In this document: piece after piece, positions 25,284 through 33,215 of the stretch | Layout: each line of letters opens with the position of its first letter | Numbering within the stretch: position 1 is the stretch's first letter | IMG/VR virus record: IMGVR_UViG_3300027759_000006 | Location: 1-64,000 of that record | Reading direction: 5' to 3' (one strand) | From: a virus | Length of the DNA: 64,000 nt | Program-made: the position numbers and the translations under genes | The notes under the pieces: generated by a model | Seen by the model: only the letters and a program-made list of their open reading frames with translations | Databases searched by the model: none | What the model was told of the DNA's origin: nothing

Positions 25284-26830
25284 GCGATTTCTTGTCTGTA
25301 CAACTCAACAAGGTCCAAGTGCATGTCAATCTTGCTCTGGAGCATGATGTACATCCTGCGCTCAACCGGACTCCCTTGCAGGTGAGTGACGGTTACCTTG
25401 TTGGTTTGGCCCGCCCGGTGTGCCCGGGAGTTGGCTTGCATATAGATTTCTGTTGATGCTACAGGCCCCCACCAGACAACTTGGTCTGCGCGGGTTAGGG
25501 TTATCCCGTGAGCAGTCGCTTGGGGTATCAGTAATAACACTCGGGGGTCATCTTCGGTCTGGAACCTTTTGATTATTTCCCCGCGTTTGGATGCCGGTAT
25601 GTCGCCGTGTATGGACTCAGTTGTGATGGACCGCTTGGCAAGTTCTTCTTCCAAGATATTGAGCGAGTGCCGGAATGGTATGAAAACAATTACCTTGTTG
25701 GAGGTCTCGTCAATCACATCCAACAGCGCGTTGAGCCTGTTGCTTACATCAAACTCAACCACGTCCCTATTGTCCGTATAGGCCGCGCCTTGAGATATCT
25801 GCAACAGCTTGTTGAGCAGTGCCGCTGCATTGGGCGCGGTGATCTCTTCGCCTGCGGCGACCATCATCATTTGCTTGCGGATGGCCTCGTAGTATTTGTG
25901 CTGTTGCGCTGTCAGCGGAACCTCTCGGGTTGTGAACAGCATGTCGGGTAGGTCCAGGCACTCTTCTTTGGTGAAGCGTATAGCCGGTTGCAATACCTTG
26001 TGCACTGTGTCTCTGGCATCATGCTTGGGGGCCCACTTGTACTGAGTGATCTTGTTCATCACCTTGTCGCGGAATGACCCAAAGAACAGCGGCACAGAAC
26101 TGGGGTTGACCAGCTTGGCCAGACCATACGCATCTACGGGCGACTGCGCCGCAGGGGTACCCGTCATAAGCCACAGCCGCGTGTTGGCCTTGACAAGACT
26201 TGCAAGCATCTTCCAACGATCGGTCTGCACACTCTTGATGGCGTTGGCCTCGTCCACAATAATCAGATCGAAGCCGCCGTTCCTAAGTTCTTCTGCAACA
26301 ACCTTCACGCCGTCAAAGTTGATGATTACAAACTCGTAGTCTCCGGTCACGATTGCTTGTCGTTGCTTCTTGGTGCCCTGGGCGATCGCCACTGTGCGGT
26401 GCATCACCGTGCGGAATAAGTCAGCCCGCCATGCTGTCTCCATGATTGACACTGGGCACACCACCAACACTCGATTGACCCGGCCATGGGTTATCAAATA
26501 GTCCGCTGCCCATGCCGCCGCACTGGTCTTGCCTGTGCCTGCCTCGTTGAACACAAAGCATCTCGGATGCAGGGTGAGAAAGTCGGCGGTCGTTCGTTGG
26601 TGCTCGAACGGCACATACACCCCAGGCCAGTTGTACCGCCCGAGGATGGGGCTTGGCGCGTCTTTGATGCCCAGGTTGCGTAGCAGTTGTACCTCGTCAA
26701 AGTCCCAGTTGACCAGCACCTGGGATTCTCCGTCTTGCTCGGACATGACCTTGCTTTTGGGGATGAGTGCCGTTATTTGTTCAGCATTGCGCGTATTAAA
26801 CAGGAGCGCCCTGTCTTGGATGATTTGCAT
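25280..26830 (-). CDS. SNF2/DEAD-type DNA helicase
   Basis: 516 residues from ATG 26830 (a TTG at 26851 is in frame but sits in a terminator U-tract). Superfamily-2 motifs in order: Q-like region FEHQRTTADF, Walker A EAGTGKTSA, Walker B DEAN, motif III TGTPAA, and motif VI QANSRAHRAGQ with RAHRAGQ typical of SNF2 enzymes. Such phage helicases are thought to remodel forks or act in recombination-dependent replication. A terminator lies 20 bp upstream of the start; no promoter is obvious between them. Confidence 0.88.
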   Translation of the reverse strand: MQIIQDRALLFNTRNAEQITALIPKSKVMSEQDGESQVLVNWDFDEVQLLRNLGIKDAPSPILGRYNWPGVYVPFEHQRTTADFLTLHPRCFVFNEAGTGKTSAAAWAADYLITHGRVNRVLVVCPVSIMETAWRADLFRTVMHRTVAIAQGTKKQRQAIVTGDYEFVIINFDGVKVVAEELRNGGFDLIIVDEANAIKSVQTDRWKMLASLVKANTRLWLMTGTPAAQSPVDAYGLAKLVNPSSVPLFFGSFRDKVMNKITQYKWAPKHDARDTVHKVLQPAIRFTKEECLDLPDMLFTTREVPLTAQQHKYYEAIRKQMMMVAAGEEITAPNAAALLNKLLQISQGAAYTDNRDVVEFDVSNRLNALLDVIDETSNKVIVFIPFRHSLNILEEELAKRSITTESIHGDIPASKRGEIIKRFQTEDDPRVLLLIPQATAHGITLTRADQVVWWGPVASTEIYMQANSRAHRAGQTNKVTVTHLQGSPVERRMYIMLQSKIDMHLDLVELYRQEIA

Positions 26831-26849
26831 AGCGTTGATTTGTGGTGAC

Positions 26850-26880
26850 AAAAAGAGCCGGGTAGAGTGAACTACCCGGC
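26850..26880 (-). terminator. Rho-independent terminator upstream of the helicase gene
   Basis: On the minus strand a 9-bp stem GCCGGGTAG/CTACCCGGC (26857-26865 with 26872-26880, 6-nt loop) is followed by TCTTTTT. It lies between the HNH gene and the SNF2 helicase and would end or attenuate the long early transcript that starts near 44.5 kb. Confidence 0.85.
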
Positions 26881-26934
26881 AAAACTAGAGGAGAACGTGC
26901 TTGACAACTGCTCATCAAGCAACAAAATAATAGC

Positions 26935-27216
26935 TTACTTTTTCCTTTCGCGTTTGGAAGTTTCAGACTTCAACCCGTTTGTTTTTGTTCGGGCAAAACT
27001 GCGGTTGGCTTCCTTGGGGGTAGCCTTTAAGTTGCGCAGTGCAACCGGGTCGCCGCCCTTGGACAAAGCGCGTTTGTGGTCCACATCCACAGTGCCCGGC
27101 AGGTCGCCGTTTGCCTTCTCAAAGACCCGGCGGGCCTTGTTTCGGTTGCTTCTATTCTTGATCTGGTCGGGAGTACCCTGGTACTTTTTGTACTCCGCCG
27201 CGTAGTCTCTAGCCAT
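26935..27216 (-). CDS. small HNH-type nuclease
   Basis: 93 residues. The basic N-terminal helix (MARDYAAEYKKYQGTPDQIKNRSNRNKARR) is followed by VDVDHKRALSKGG, which supplies the first metal-binding His and Asp, and RNLKATPKEANRSF, which supplies the Asn. This is the compact arrangement of single-domain phage HNH proteins. It sits upstream of the terminator and next to a Cas4-like nuclease, so a role in recombination or replication rather than homing is plausible. Confidence 0.75.
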   Translation of the reverse strand: MARDYAAEYKKYQGTPDQIKNRSNRNKARRVFEKANGDLPGTVDVDHKRALSKGGDPVALRNLKATPKEANRSFARTKTNGLKSETSKRERKK

Positions 27217-27224
27217 ATGGCCTC

Positions 27225-27881
27225 CTAGTTATAAGCACAAGTCTTTACAGGGCAGAACTTGCATAAGCCACTGGTGCTGGGATTCCATACCCCATTCTCC
27301 AGTGCCTGCTCGATACGTCCGGCCCGGCCTGCCCACTTCGACCAGATTTCGGACAGCGCATCGCGCTTGAACTCAGACTTGATTACATCGCTTGCCACGA
27401 CAAAAAGCAAGGCTCCCTTGACGGTGTTGACCTCGGGGTGGTGCGCCATAATCATTGCGGACATGAGTTCAAGCTGGCCTGAGTCGGCATACCTACTTGA
27501 CTTCCCGGTCTTGTAGTCGGCCACTCGGGCAACGCCTCGCTCTCGGTTGATGGCAAGGTAGTCGGGGATGCCCCGGAACCATACATCTTTGTCAAAAAAG
27601 CCACACGGGCTAAAGTCAACTCGGATACCCAGTTTTTCTTCGCATCGAATGTCCCCTCCAAGGTTAGCAAGGGGCTCAATGAAATGCTTGAACTGTTCAA
27701 ACTGTGGGGGTAGTGGGGTCTTGTCTTTGATGTAGTCTTCAAATGCTTTGTGCACCGCTGTGCCATATAACGTGGCATCGGTGTTCTCCTGTTTAAAATT
27801 TTTGAGTATGCGGACTTCATGGTATTTTCGTGCGCAGTTTTCAAAGTCTTTGATTGCTGAATAGGAATGTGCGAGTGCCAT
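27225..27881 (-). CDS. Cas4-like PD-(D/E)XK nuclease with Fe-S cluster
   Basis: 218 residues. PD-(D/E)XK residues: H44 (GTAVH), D107 (GIPDYLA), D122 and K124 (ADYKTGK), Q136. Four cysteines fit the AddB/Cas4-type 4Fe-4S clasp: C16 near the N-terminus and C207, C210, C215 at the C-terminus. Such phage enzymes trim DNA ends for recombination-dependent replication. It is followed by the HNH gene and preceded by PolA. Confidence 0.85.
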   Translation of the reverse strand: MALAHSYSAIKDFENCARKYHEVRILKNFKQENTDATLYGTAVHKAFEDYIKDKTPLPPQFEQFKHFIEPLANLGGDIRCEEKLGIRVDFSPCGFFDKDVWFRGIPDYLAINRERGVARVADYKTGKSSRYADSGQLELMSAMIMAHHPEVNTVKGALLFVVASDVIKSEFKRDALSEIWSKWAGRAGRIEQALENGVWNPSTSGLCKFCPVKTCAYN

Positions 27882-27886
27882 GGGAG

Positions 27887-28192
27887 TTAATCAAGTTGTA
27901 GATTTTGAGCCCCATAGTGTACGTCGTATCTGCACAATCTATCATCAAATTGCATGACCAGCATCCACCCAAGAGTAGTGGCAGACATGTTGTGCGCCTC
28001 GGCTAATTGTGTATGCCCGGCCCCGCATCTCCACATAGCATACAGCGCATCAAACGTCTCTTTGTCTATGGGCACAGACACGGAGGCTCGCTCAAAAATC
28101 TCCGGCACCGCATACACAAGCCCGGTGTCAGAATCCTCAATAAAACGGCGACCGACAGGGCCGTTAAGGCACCAAGGCTCAACAGTCGCCAT
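27887..28192 (-). CDS. hypothetical protein downstream of PolA
   Basis: 101 residues from ATG 28192, overlapping the polymerase stop by 14 bp; longer upstream frames only overlap polymerase codons. Sequence features: MATVEPWCLNGPVGRRFIED, then AYMWRCGAGHTQLAEAHNMSATTLG, which could form a short HTH-like helix pair. Not recognised. Confidence 0.65.
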   Translation of the reverse strand: MATVEPWCLNGPVGRRFIEDSDTGLVYAVPEIFERASVSVPIDKETFDALYAMWRCGAGHTQLAEAHNMSATTLGWMLVMQFDDRLCRYDVHYGAQNLQLD

Positions 28193-30065
28193 AGCTTGCT
28201 CCCATGCCGGACTCGCATGCCAACGGTAAACCCTGCGCCCAGGTCGGACGCCAGGACATGCACTCCTCGACAAACCTCCGGGCTTCCTTGGCCTCGTCAA
28301 CAGGTGCGATACAGGCAATGGCATCGTGCACCGTCAACACCACCTTGTACCGACTGCTGATCTTTAACATCTGTTCGCCCACAATGCACCGGGCCACAGC
28401 TTGGCAAAAGTTCTCCACGATCAGCCCGCCGTACACCTTGGTCGTCATGCCTTTGGATTGGTACGTCCACTGCGGCTTGCCGTCAGCCCACACCCGCTCC
28501 AGCCCAGGGTACTGGATGTGCAACCCGCTTGGTAGGGTAATCCCTTTGGGTGTGGCATGGACAAGGCCGTGCACGTCAATCTGGGTTGTGTGCCCGCTGG
28601 CAAGCGCTATCAACGCATTGTCTGCCCGCCGCCACAACTCGGGTATCCGCGAGTATGTATATCGGTACGTGTTGATGATGCGCTGGGCCTCGTCCACAGA
28701 CACATCCACCCCTGCCACAGTCTTGAGAAACATCTTTAGCTTAGCGTGACCTACCCCATACCCGGCACCCAGGATGACGGTCTTGCCCACCTGCCGCTGA
28801 CTCTTTGCCCCGGTGGTGACTTGATCTACGGGGATGCCATAAATCTTTGCCGCCATGATGGAGTACACATCCTCCTTGTTGTCAAACGCCGTCACCAAGT
28901 CATCTTGCCCAGACAGCCACGCCAGCGTCCGCGCTTCGATCTGCGAGGAGTCGCAGTCAATCACAACGTACCCCTTGGGAGCCAGGATGGCGCGTTTGAT
29001 CTCGTTGGCATCCACGCCCCGGCTTGGTAGGTTCTGGAGGTTGATCTTGTCCTGGCCAGACCAGCGCCCTGAGTGCGCTCCGTAGTACCGCAGGGGTACC
29101 GGGAACGCCCCACGACTTGCCATGGATATGAACCGCTCGGTGCGGGTCTCCTCCAGGGTGGTCTTGTTGCCCACTCGCGCCGCCACCAGTGCCTGTACCC
29201 GCAGGTCCGGGTGCTCCTCCAGGGCTTTCATGGCCTCGTCCGTCTTGGCAAACGCATAGGCCATCCGGCCCGTGGTCGGGCTTAGCTTGAGCGGAGGCTC
29301 CACGTCAAACAAACGCAGGGCTTCGGCAAATTTCTCGTTGGACATGAGCAACTTCTTGATGCCTGCGGTGCCCTCGGAGAAAATCATATGCACAAAGTCA
29401 GGCTGCATGTCGGCCAGCATCTGGTCGCGTACCTTGTCCAGCAGGTCTTGCTTGCGCTCCTTCACATCCTCCAGGTGCTTGACCAGTCGCGCCTTGTTCA
29501 ACTCCAGCACGGGCTCAATAAACATACGCAGGGTCAGATCAATCAGCTTGCTCTCCAGCTTGGGAAAACTCGGCGCGTAGATGTTGAACAACTGGTATGC
29601 AAGGTTGGTGTCATGGGCGCAGTACACCCCGTAACTCACCAACTCCTCAGGGGAGAAGTCCGCGTACCGCTTGCCCTTGGCGCGTAGCACCTCGTCTCCC
29701 TTGGCCTCAAGGCCAGCGCGTTCGGCTTGCGCCGCCAGGGAGTGTGACTTCTCGTGCGGGAACAGTGCCCTCGACATGCTCAGGGTGTCCAGCCACATCT
29801 TGGGATTCACCCCATACCTCCAGTTGAGGATGGCCCCATCAAACGCCGTGTTCTGAGCCAGCACTGCCGCATTGCTCCAGTTGATCTGGGCCACTGCATC
29901 CTTTACCTGGGGCTGTGGGTACCACTGCACCTGCCCATCGCCTTGCTTGATGCTGAGGCCGATCGTCTCAAACTGCGGGGAGCGGATGTACTCCTCGGTG
30001 GTCAGCTTGGACAGGCTGAATTCCTGGTCGTAGTAGGACTCAAAGTCCAACGTAATGAGGTTCAT
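28179..30065 (-). CDS. polA: DNA polymerase, family A, with 3'-5' exonuclease
   Basis: 628 residues. Exonuclease: D7 and E9 (LDFES), D76 (NTAFD) and Y148-x3-D152. Polymerase motif A: D372 and E377 in DSSQIEAR. Motif B: R424, K428, L432 and Y436, so the residue equivalent to E. coli Phe762 is Leu. Motif C: H580-D581, with Ala in place of the usual Glu883. Primary phage replicase, working with the primase-helicase and SSB. The position-762 residue has been linked in viral ecology studies to phage lifestyle (established idea, not tested here). Confidence 0.95.
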   Translation of the reverse strand: MNLITLDFESYYDQEFSLSKLTTEEYIRSPQFETIGLSIKQGDGQVQWYPQPQVKDAVAQINWSNAAVLAQNTAFDGAILNWRYGVNPKMWLDTLSMSRALFPHEKSHSLAAQAERAGLEAKGDEVLRAKGKRYADFSPEELVSYGVYCAHDTNLAYQLFNIYAPSFPKLESKLIDLTLRMFIEPVLELNKARLVKHLEDVKERKQDLLDKVRDQMLADMQPDFVHMIFSEGTAGIKKLLMSNEKFAEALRLFDVEPPLKLSPTTGRMAYAFAKTDEAMKALEEHPDLRVQALVAARVGNKTTLEETRTERFISMASRGAFPVPLRYYGAHSGRWSGQDKINLQNLPSRGVDANEIKRAILAPKGYVVIDCDSSQIEARTLAWLSGQDDLVTAFDNKEDVYSIMAAKIYGIPVDQVTTGAKSQRQVGKTVILGAGYGVGHAKLKMFLKTVAGVDVSVDEAQRIINTYRYTYSRIPELWRRADNALIALASGHTTQIDVHGLVHATPKGITLPSGLHIQYPGLERVWADGKPQWTYQSKGMTTKVYGGLIVENFCQAVARCIVGEQMLKISSRYKVVLTVHDAIACIAPVDEAKEARRFVEECMSWRPTWAQGLPLACESGMGASYGDC

Positions 30066-30199
30066 TGATTAGGGGATTTCTTTAATTGTTTGCGTTCGCG
30101 GTCGCGCTCTCGCCGCTGAATGATCTTGCGCTCGGCCTCACTCACTTTGCGCTTCGACTGCAAAAATGTGGTAATTGGATTGGGCGTGTTTGATGTCAT
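30062..30199 (-). CDS. small basic protein upstream of PolA
   Basis: 45 residues from ATG 30199; the longer in-frame reading would lie inside the upstream nuclease frame. Very basic and helical (KRKVSEAERKIIQRRERDRERKQLKK). Its stop overlaps the PolA start by ATGA and its 5' part overlaps the VRR-NUC gene. Possibly DNA- or polymerase-binding; no family recognised. Confidence 0.6.
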   Translation of the reverse strand: MTSNTPNPITTFLQSKRKVSEAERKIIQRRERDRERKQLKKSPNQ

Positions 30200-30479
30200 T
30201 GAGGGATTCCTCCAGGTAGGCAAGATTATCTTCGTTGATGACCAGCGCCAACCCACCGGCCTTGGCAATGTCGCGCAAGTTTTTAATCTGCAAGGCAGTG
30301 GGCACCCCGCGTCCCGCCTTGCACTCTATGCCAATGAAGAACCCACTAAGGCAGGCCAATATATCTGGGGTGCCGTTGTTGGCATACTGCCCGCCGATGT
30401 AGTTCACTGCGTAGGCACCGTGTTCTTTGAGCATGGCATGCACTTTCTTTTTGACTTTGGATTCAGGGGTGGTGGCCAT
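30138..30479 (-). CDS. VRR-NUC domain nuclease
   Basis: 113 residues, the usual length for phage stand-alone VRR-NUC proteins. Motifs: GTPDILACLSG (D39), FIGIECKAG (E52, K54) and TALQ (Q64), with a helical C-terminus. The family has holiday-junction or flap-cleaving members. It lies between PolA and the helix-turn-helix gene; with Cas4-like and HNH proteins it completes a three-nuclease set. Confidence 0.88.
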   Translation of the reverse strand: MATTPESKVKKKVHAMLKEHGAYAVNYIGGQYANNGTPDILACLSGFFIGIECKAGRGVPTALQIKNLRDIAKAGGLALVINEDNLAYLEESLNDIKHAQSNYHIFAVEAQSE

Positions 30480-30651
30480 GCGTGTCCTTTGATTGGCGGT
30501 TTATAAGCACCCGGTACGCATCAATGGCAACCCGCAGGTCGTCTTGAAGCTGGGCAATTTGTTTGTCTTGGGCATCCATTTTTACCTGCGCGTCTTGCGC
30601 AAACCTTACAAGATTGGTTGGATGCCATGAGGCAAAGTCAACGCTGGGCAT
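30463..30651 (-). CDS. small hypothetical protein
   Basis: 62 residues (MPSVDFASWHPTNLVRFAQDAQVKMDAQDKQIAQLQDDLRVAIDAYRVL). A short N-terminal segment is followed by one long helix with coiled-coil spacing. It overlaps both neighbours. A similar WHPxNLVxFA protein recurs beside VRR-NUC genes in related phages as I remember; function unknown. Confidence 0.68.
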   Translation of the reverse strand: MPSVDFASWHPTNLVRFAQDAQVKMDAQDKQIAQLQDDLRVAIDAYRVLINRQSKDTHGHHP

Positions 30652-30820
30652 TGGTGAATCGCTTTCGTTTTTTAAAAAAGTATTTGATTACCTGGAGGCT
30701 AACACCGAACCGCTCGGCAATCTCCCGCATTGACACGCCTTGCTCGTGCAACACAAGTGTTCGGCGCTCATCAATAAGAGTAGGCTTGCGCCCACTCCCC
30801 GGTCTTGCGCCACCTTTCAT
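30638..30820 (-). CDS. helix-turn-helix protein
   Basis: 60 residues. A Gly/Arg-rich N-terminus (GGARPGSGRKP) precedes LHEQGVSMREIAERFGVSLQVIKYFFKKRKR, a Hin/resolvase-like helix-turn-helix. It is a small DNA-binding protein at the head of the polymerase gene group; possible early regulator. Confidence 0.72.
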   Translation of the reverse strand: MKGGARPGSGRKPTLIDERRTLVLHEQGVSMREIAERFGVSLQVIKYFFKKRKRFTNAQR

Positions 30821-30972
30821 GTGTTCTTCTCCTTGAGTTGTTGCATCAATTCTTTCTCTTGCGCTGTCCAGACAAACGCGTTTCCATATTTTTCATTCCA
30901 GTTTTCTGGCGGCGACAAATACCAATCCCACCATGATTGGCAGGGGCGAGGTGCTGGTTTTTCATCAGTCAT
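30817..30972 (-). CDS. small hypothetical protein (coupled-array member)
   Basis: 51 residues from ATG 30972 with GGAGAA upstream. Trp/Tyr-rich middle (CQSWWDWYLSPPENWNEKYG). It ends in EKNT, encoded by the ribosome site of the next gene, exactly as in its upstream neighbour. Function unknown. Confidence 0.65.
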   Translation of the reverse strand: MTDEKPAPRPCQSWWDWYLSPPENWNEKYGNAFVWTAQEKELMQQLKEKNT

Positions 30973-31136
30973 GTGTTCTTCTCCAATATGCTTTCCAAGC
31001 AAACGACAAAGCCTTCATATGTGCCCACAAACTGATGCGGGTCGCCTACTTCTTTGGCTCGTTCAATTTCTTTTTTGTAGTGACTGATTGAGGCCTCTAT
31101 TTTTTGCTCAATGGTTTTTTGTGACCACGGTGTCAT
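30969..31136 (-). CDS. small hypothetical protein (coupled-array member)
   Basis: 55 residues (MTPWSQKTIEQKIEASISHY...LEKNT), read through ATGA overlaps with both neighbours. Charged helix followed by GDPHQFVGTYEGFVVCLESI. The C-terminal EKNT duplicates that of the next gene because both junctions carry the same GGAGAAGAACACATGA sequence. Confidence 0.65.
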   Translation of the reverse strand: MTPWSQKTIEQKIEASISHYKKEIERAKEVGDPHQFVGTYEGFVVCLESILEKNT

Positions 31137-31666
31137 ATCTTCTCCTCAATGTCTTTAACCAAAATGTCAAACCACTCATGCGTGGTCTTGCCTTTGCCCA
31201 GCCCATCCATCGGCTTGATGGCGGGGCGCAGTTCCTTGATGAGTTGCAGGATGCGTTCTTTATCGGTGCTTAAATACAACGCCCACACCTGCCCCAGCGG
31301 TGTAAACAAGGGAGAGTCTCTGTCTGTACTTACCACGCCATTAGATGGGTCATACCATGCTGTTGGTTTCCCGCCGTTGTTCTCGGGCATTGCTTCTGGC
31401 TCAAAGCCCTTGTACACACTCATCGGGTCGATGCGTTCTCCACCCCTGCTCCAGGCGCTGCCCATGGTCGAAACATCTTGCAGCATGTCTTGGACCCTCT
31501 TCGGGTCATAGAACTGCTCCCACGCCACAGGCTCTTGCTCTGACTGTGCCAATCGTTCTTTGAGGGCGGCGACTAATGCGTGTCGGTCGATGTGCCCTAC
31601 GCTGTCTCTGTCATCAGGAACATTTTCAATATAGTCAACTGCCTGCTCCAGTAATTTGTCCTTCAT
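31133..31666 (-). CDS. hypothetical protein
   Basis: 177 residues from ATG 31666, fixed by the ATGA overlap with the gene upstream. The N-terminus is helical (DKLLEQAVDYIENVPDDRD), then RLAQSEQEPVAWEQFYDP. This QEPVAW hinge is common in phage proteins that fuse a short coiled coil to a small C-terminal domain. The rest (QVWALYLSTDKERILQLIKE...THEWFDILVKDIEE) is helical. Function unknown. Confidence 0.7.
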   Translation of the reverse strand: MKDKLLEQAVDYIENVPDDRDSVGHIDRHALVAALKERLAQSEQEPVAWEQFYDPKRVQDMLQDVSTMGSAWSRGGERIDPMSVYKGFEPEAMPENNGGKPTAWYDPSNGVVSTDRDSPLFTPLGQVWALYLSTDKERILQLIKELRPAIKPMDGLGKGKTTHEWFDILVKDIEEKI

Positions 31667-31794
31667 ATCCACCCCAATCCTTTGAAAGCGGCAACAAATA
31701 AATTGATTGAGCCGACAACAACTCCAAGCCGCATATCGCAGTGTGGCGCTATATAAATTGTGCCAACTAGCACCAGCATTTGTGTTTCAGTCAT
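31663..31794 (-). CDS. small membrane peptide
   Basis: 43 residues (MTETQMLVLVGTIYIAPHCDMRLGVVVGSINLFVAAFKGLGWI) with ATGA overlaps on both sides, which fix the frame. Two short hydrophobic segments could form a hairpin in the inner membrane. Unknown function. Confidence 0.6.
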   Translation of the reverse strand: MTETQMLVLVGTIYIAPHCDMRLGVVVGSINLFVAAFKGLGWI

Positions 31795-32012
31795 GCTTGT
31801 CCCCTTGCTCTGATGGCATCACGGTTGTCAATGCAAGCCGCCCATGCCGACTGCGTTGTTGGACTTTGTTCAAGCCCCGCATACACATCAGCGTGTTTCT
31901 TGCAAACTTCAGCACACGCCTCACGCTCGGCCAAGACGGCTTCTTCAATCGCCATTTGAACTACGCCCCACAGGTCTGATGCAAATTTTTTGGATGTAAT
32001 TGGTTTGTTCAT
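31791..32012 (-). CDS. hypothetical helical protein
   Basis: 73 residues. Mostly helical with the pattern AIEEAVLAEREACAEVCKKHADVYAG, a Cys-bearing helix repeatedly found in small early phage proteins. Array member joined by ATGA junctions. Confidence 0.65.
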   Translation of the reverse strand: MNKPITSKKFASDLWGVVQMAIEEAVLAEREACAEVCKKHADVYAGLEQSPTTQSAWAACIDNRDAIRARGQA

Positions 32013-32155
32013 AGCTTCACTCCTTCATACCAACCATCGACATACATCTCGTGAAAGGCCCAGGCCACGAGCCACGTCCAACTGAGCTTCTCATCGCGGG
32101 GAAAATTGATCTTTGCCATCATCAGGCACAGTTCTTTACTGGGTGGGGGCATCAT
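32009..32155 (-). CDS. small hypothetical protein
   Basis: 48 residues from ATG 32155 with GGAAG upstream (MMPPPSKELCLMMAKINFPRDEKLSWTWLVAWAFHEM...). Aromatic-rich C-terminal half. Frame supported by ATGA overlaps at both ends. Confidence 0.6.
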   Translation of the reverse strand: MMPPPSKELCLMMAKINFPRDEKLSWTWLVAWAFHEMYVDGWYEGVKL

Positions 32156-32247
32156 TTCTTCCCCCAATTTGCAATGCAAGCGCCCAGCCAAACAGCTAGC
32201 CACCACAACGCCCAGAAATGGGACTCCAAAAATTCAATGGTGGTCAT
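32152..32247 (-). CDS. 31-residue membrane peptide
   Basis: MTTIEFLESHFWALWWLAVWLGACIANWGKK: one Trp-rich membrane helix with a Lys-Lys end. The ATGA overlaps on both sides support translation. Candidate for inner-membrane modification early in infection. Confidence 0.55.
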   Translation of the reverse strand: MTTIEFLESHFWALWWLAVWLGACIANWGKK

Positions 32248-32495
32248 CGCTTCATCCCCCTGATGTACGCTACAAAACTCTGCACCGTATCACGACCGAA
32301 CGGCATGGTGAACTTTGTCTCCAACTCCACAGCCACCTCTTCAATGGTGTCGTTGCGGTGCAGGTGGACAAACTCTGCGGGGTGGCTATGCACATCCATG
32401 TGTGCAATTTGTTTCTTGCGCCAGCCGCTGGTGTGTTCCCAGCTACCTTGCTTTAAAGATAGCTGTTCAAATGCTTCGTCTTCCGGGTCTTTCAT
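32244..32495 (-). CDS. hypothetical protein
   Basis: 83 residues (MKDPEDEAFEQLSLKQGSWEHTSGWRKKQIAHMDVHSHPAEFVHLHRNDTIEEV). A Trp-Lys and His-rich middle and an acidic start. Array member; its start directly follows a GAGAGAGCATG junction. Function unknown. Confidence 0.65.
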   Translation of the reverse strand: MKDPEDEAFEQLSLKQGSWEHTSGWRKKQIAHMDVHSHPAEFVHLHRNDTIEEVAVELETKFTMPFGRDTVQSFVAYIRGMKR

Positions 32496-32857
32496 GCTCT
32501 CTCCTCCAATGCAATAGCGTGTGGGAAAAATGGGTTGGCAATGACGGCCTCCAGCTTCTTTGCGTTGTGCAGTTTCTGCAAGCGTGTTTCCAAAAACTCA
32601 GCCTTGTAAAAGTCACCCTTCATCAAGTCCTCAACCCACATGGATACCGACAAGTCAACGCACCACTTGCCATAAGCAAAGCCGTTCCTGCTCTTGTCCA
32701 CGCTACCAATGCCACGGGATTCCCAATCGTGCAACTCCCGCAACGCATCCTCTGTGAACGCAAGGCCAGCCACCGCTTGGCCCCTGGCAACTCGCCTGTA
32801 CTGCGCCGCTCTCAACGCATACTTTTTCGATATGCCCTTCAATTTAAACAGCTTCAT
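32492..32857 (-). CDS. hypothetical protein
   Basis: 121 residues from ATG 32857 with AAGGAGAG upstream. Basic N-terminus (MKLFKLKGISKKYALRAAQYRRVARGQ), then helices (EFLETRLQKLHNAKKLEAVIANPFFPHAIALEERA). The final E-R-A is encoded by the next gene's ribosome site. Confidence 0.65.
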   Translation of the reverse strand: MKLFKLKGISKKYALRAAQYRRVARGQAVAGLAFTEDALRELHDWESRGIGSVDKSRNGFAYGKWCVDLSVSMWVEDLMKGDFYKAEFLETRLQKLHNAKKLEAVIANPFFPHAIALEERA

Positions 32858-33015
32858 GTTCTCTCCTTGATTTTTTGAAACACTTCGTCCAATGTTGGGA
32901 ACCAAGCCGACCATCGGTTATAGGACGTGCCCATCACATGCCACCAGACACTCTCTGGTATGCCCTGGTAAAACAGAAAATAACCATCCCCGCTTGGTTG
33001 AATCTTCCAAATCAT
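32854..33015 (-). CDS. small hypothetical protein
   Basis: 53 residues (MIWKIQPSGDGYFLFYQGIPESVWWHVMGTSYNRWSAWFPTLDEVFQKIKERT). Trp/Tyr-rich beta-type sequence; a similar shape is seen in other small early phage proteins. Ends in E-R-T through the shared junction. Frame fixed by the ATGA overlaps. Confidence 0.65.
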   Translation of the reverse strand: MIWKIQPSGDGYFLFYQGIPESVWWHVMGTSYNRWSAWFPTLDEVFQKIKERT

Positions 33016-33215
33016 GTTCTCTCCTGTGTGATCTTTGGTTTCCTACGCAGAACATACAGCCAATACTTGAATGACTTGTGCCCCGCCCTCCACGCACCGA
33101 TGTTGAGTCGGATGGCATACAAGAACACGCCCCACTTGTACGCCCGTGCAAGTTCTTTTTGCATTGAATCCCAGTCAGCGTAGTGGCCATTGCTGTATGT
33201 GATTCGGTATCTCAT
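33012..33215 (-). CDS. small basic protein
   Basis: 67 residues from ATG 33215 (MRYRITYSNGHYADWDSMQKELARAYKWG...). The C-terminal half (FKYWLYVLRRKPKITQERT) is basic. Ends in Q-E-R-T. Array member. Confidence 0.65.
   Translation of the reverse strand: MRYRITYSNGHYADWDSMQKELARAYKWGVFLYAIRLNIGAWRAGHKSFKYWLYVLRRKPKITQERT

Noticed and set aside
25218-25385. Plus-strand small frame with AAGGAG and ATG opposite the helicase gene
   Set aside because: Although the ribosome site looks good, it is antisense to the helicase gene and its 5' part is explained by the structured leader; no homologue known to me.
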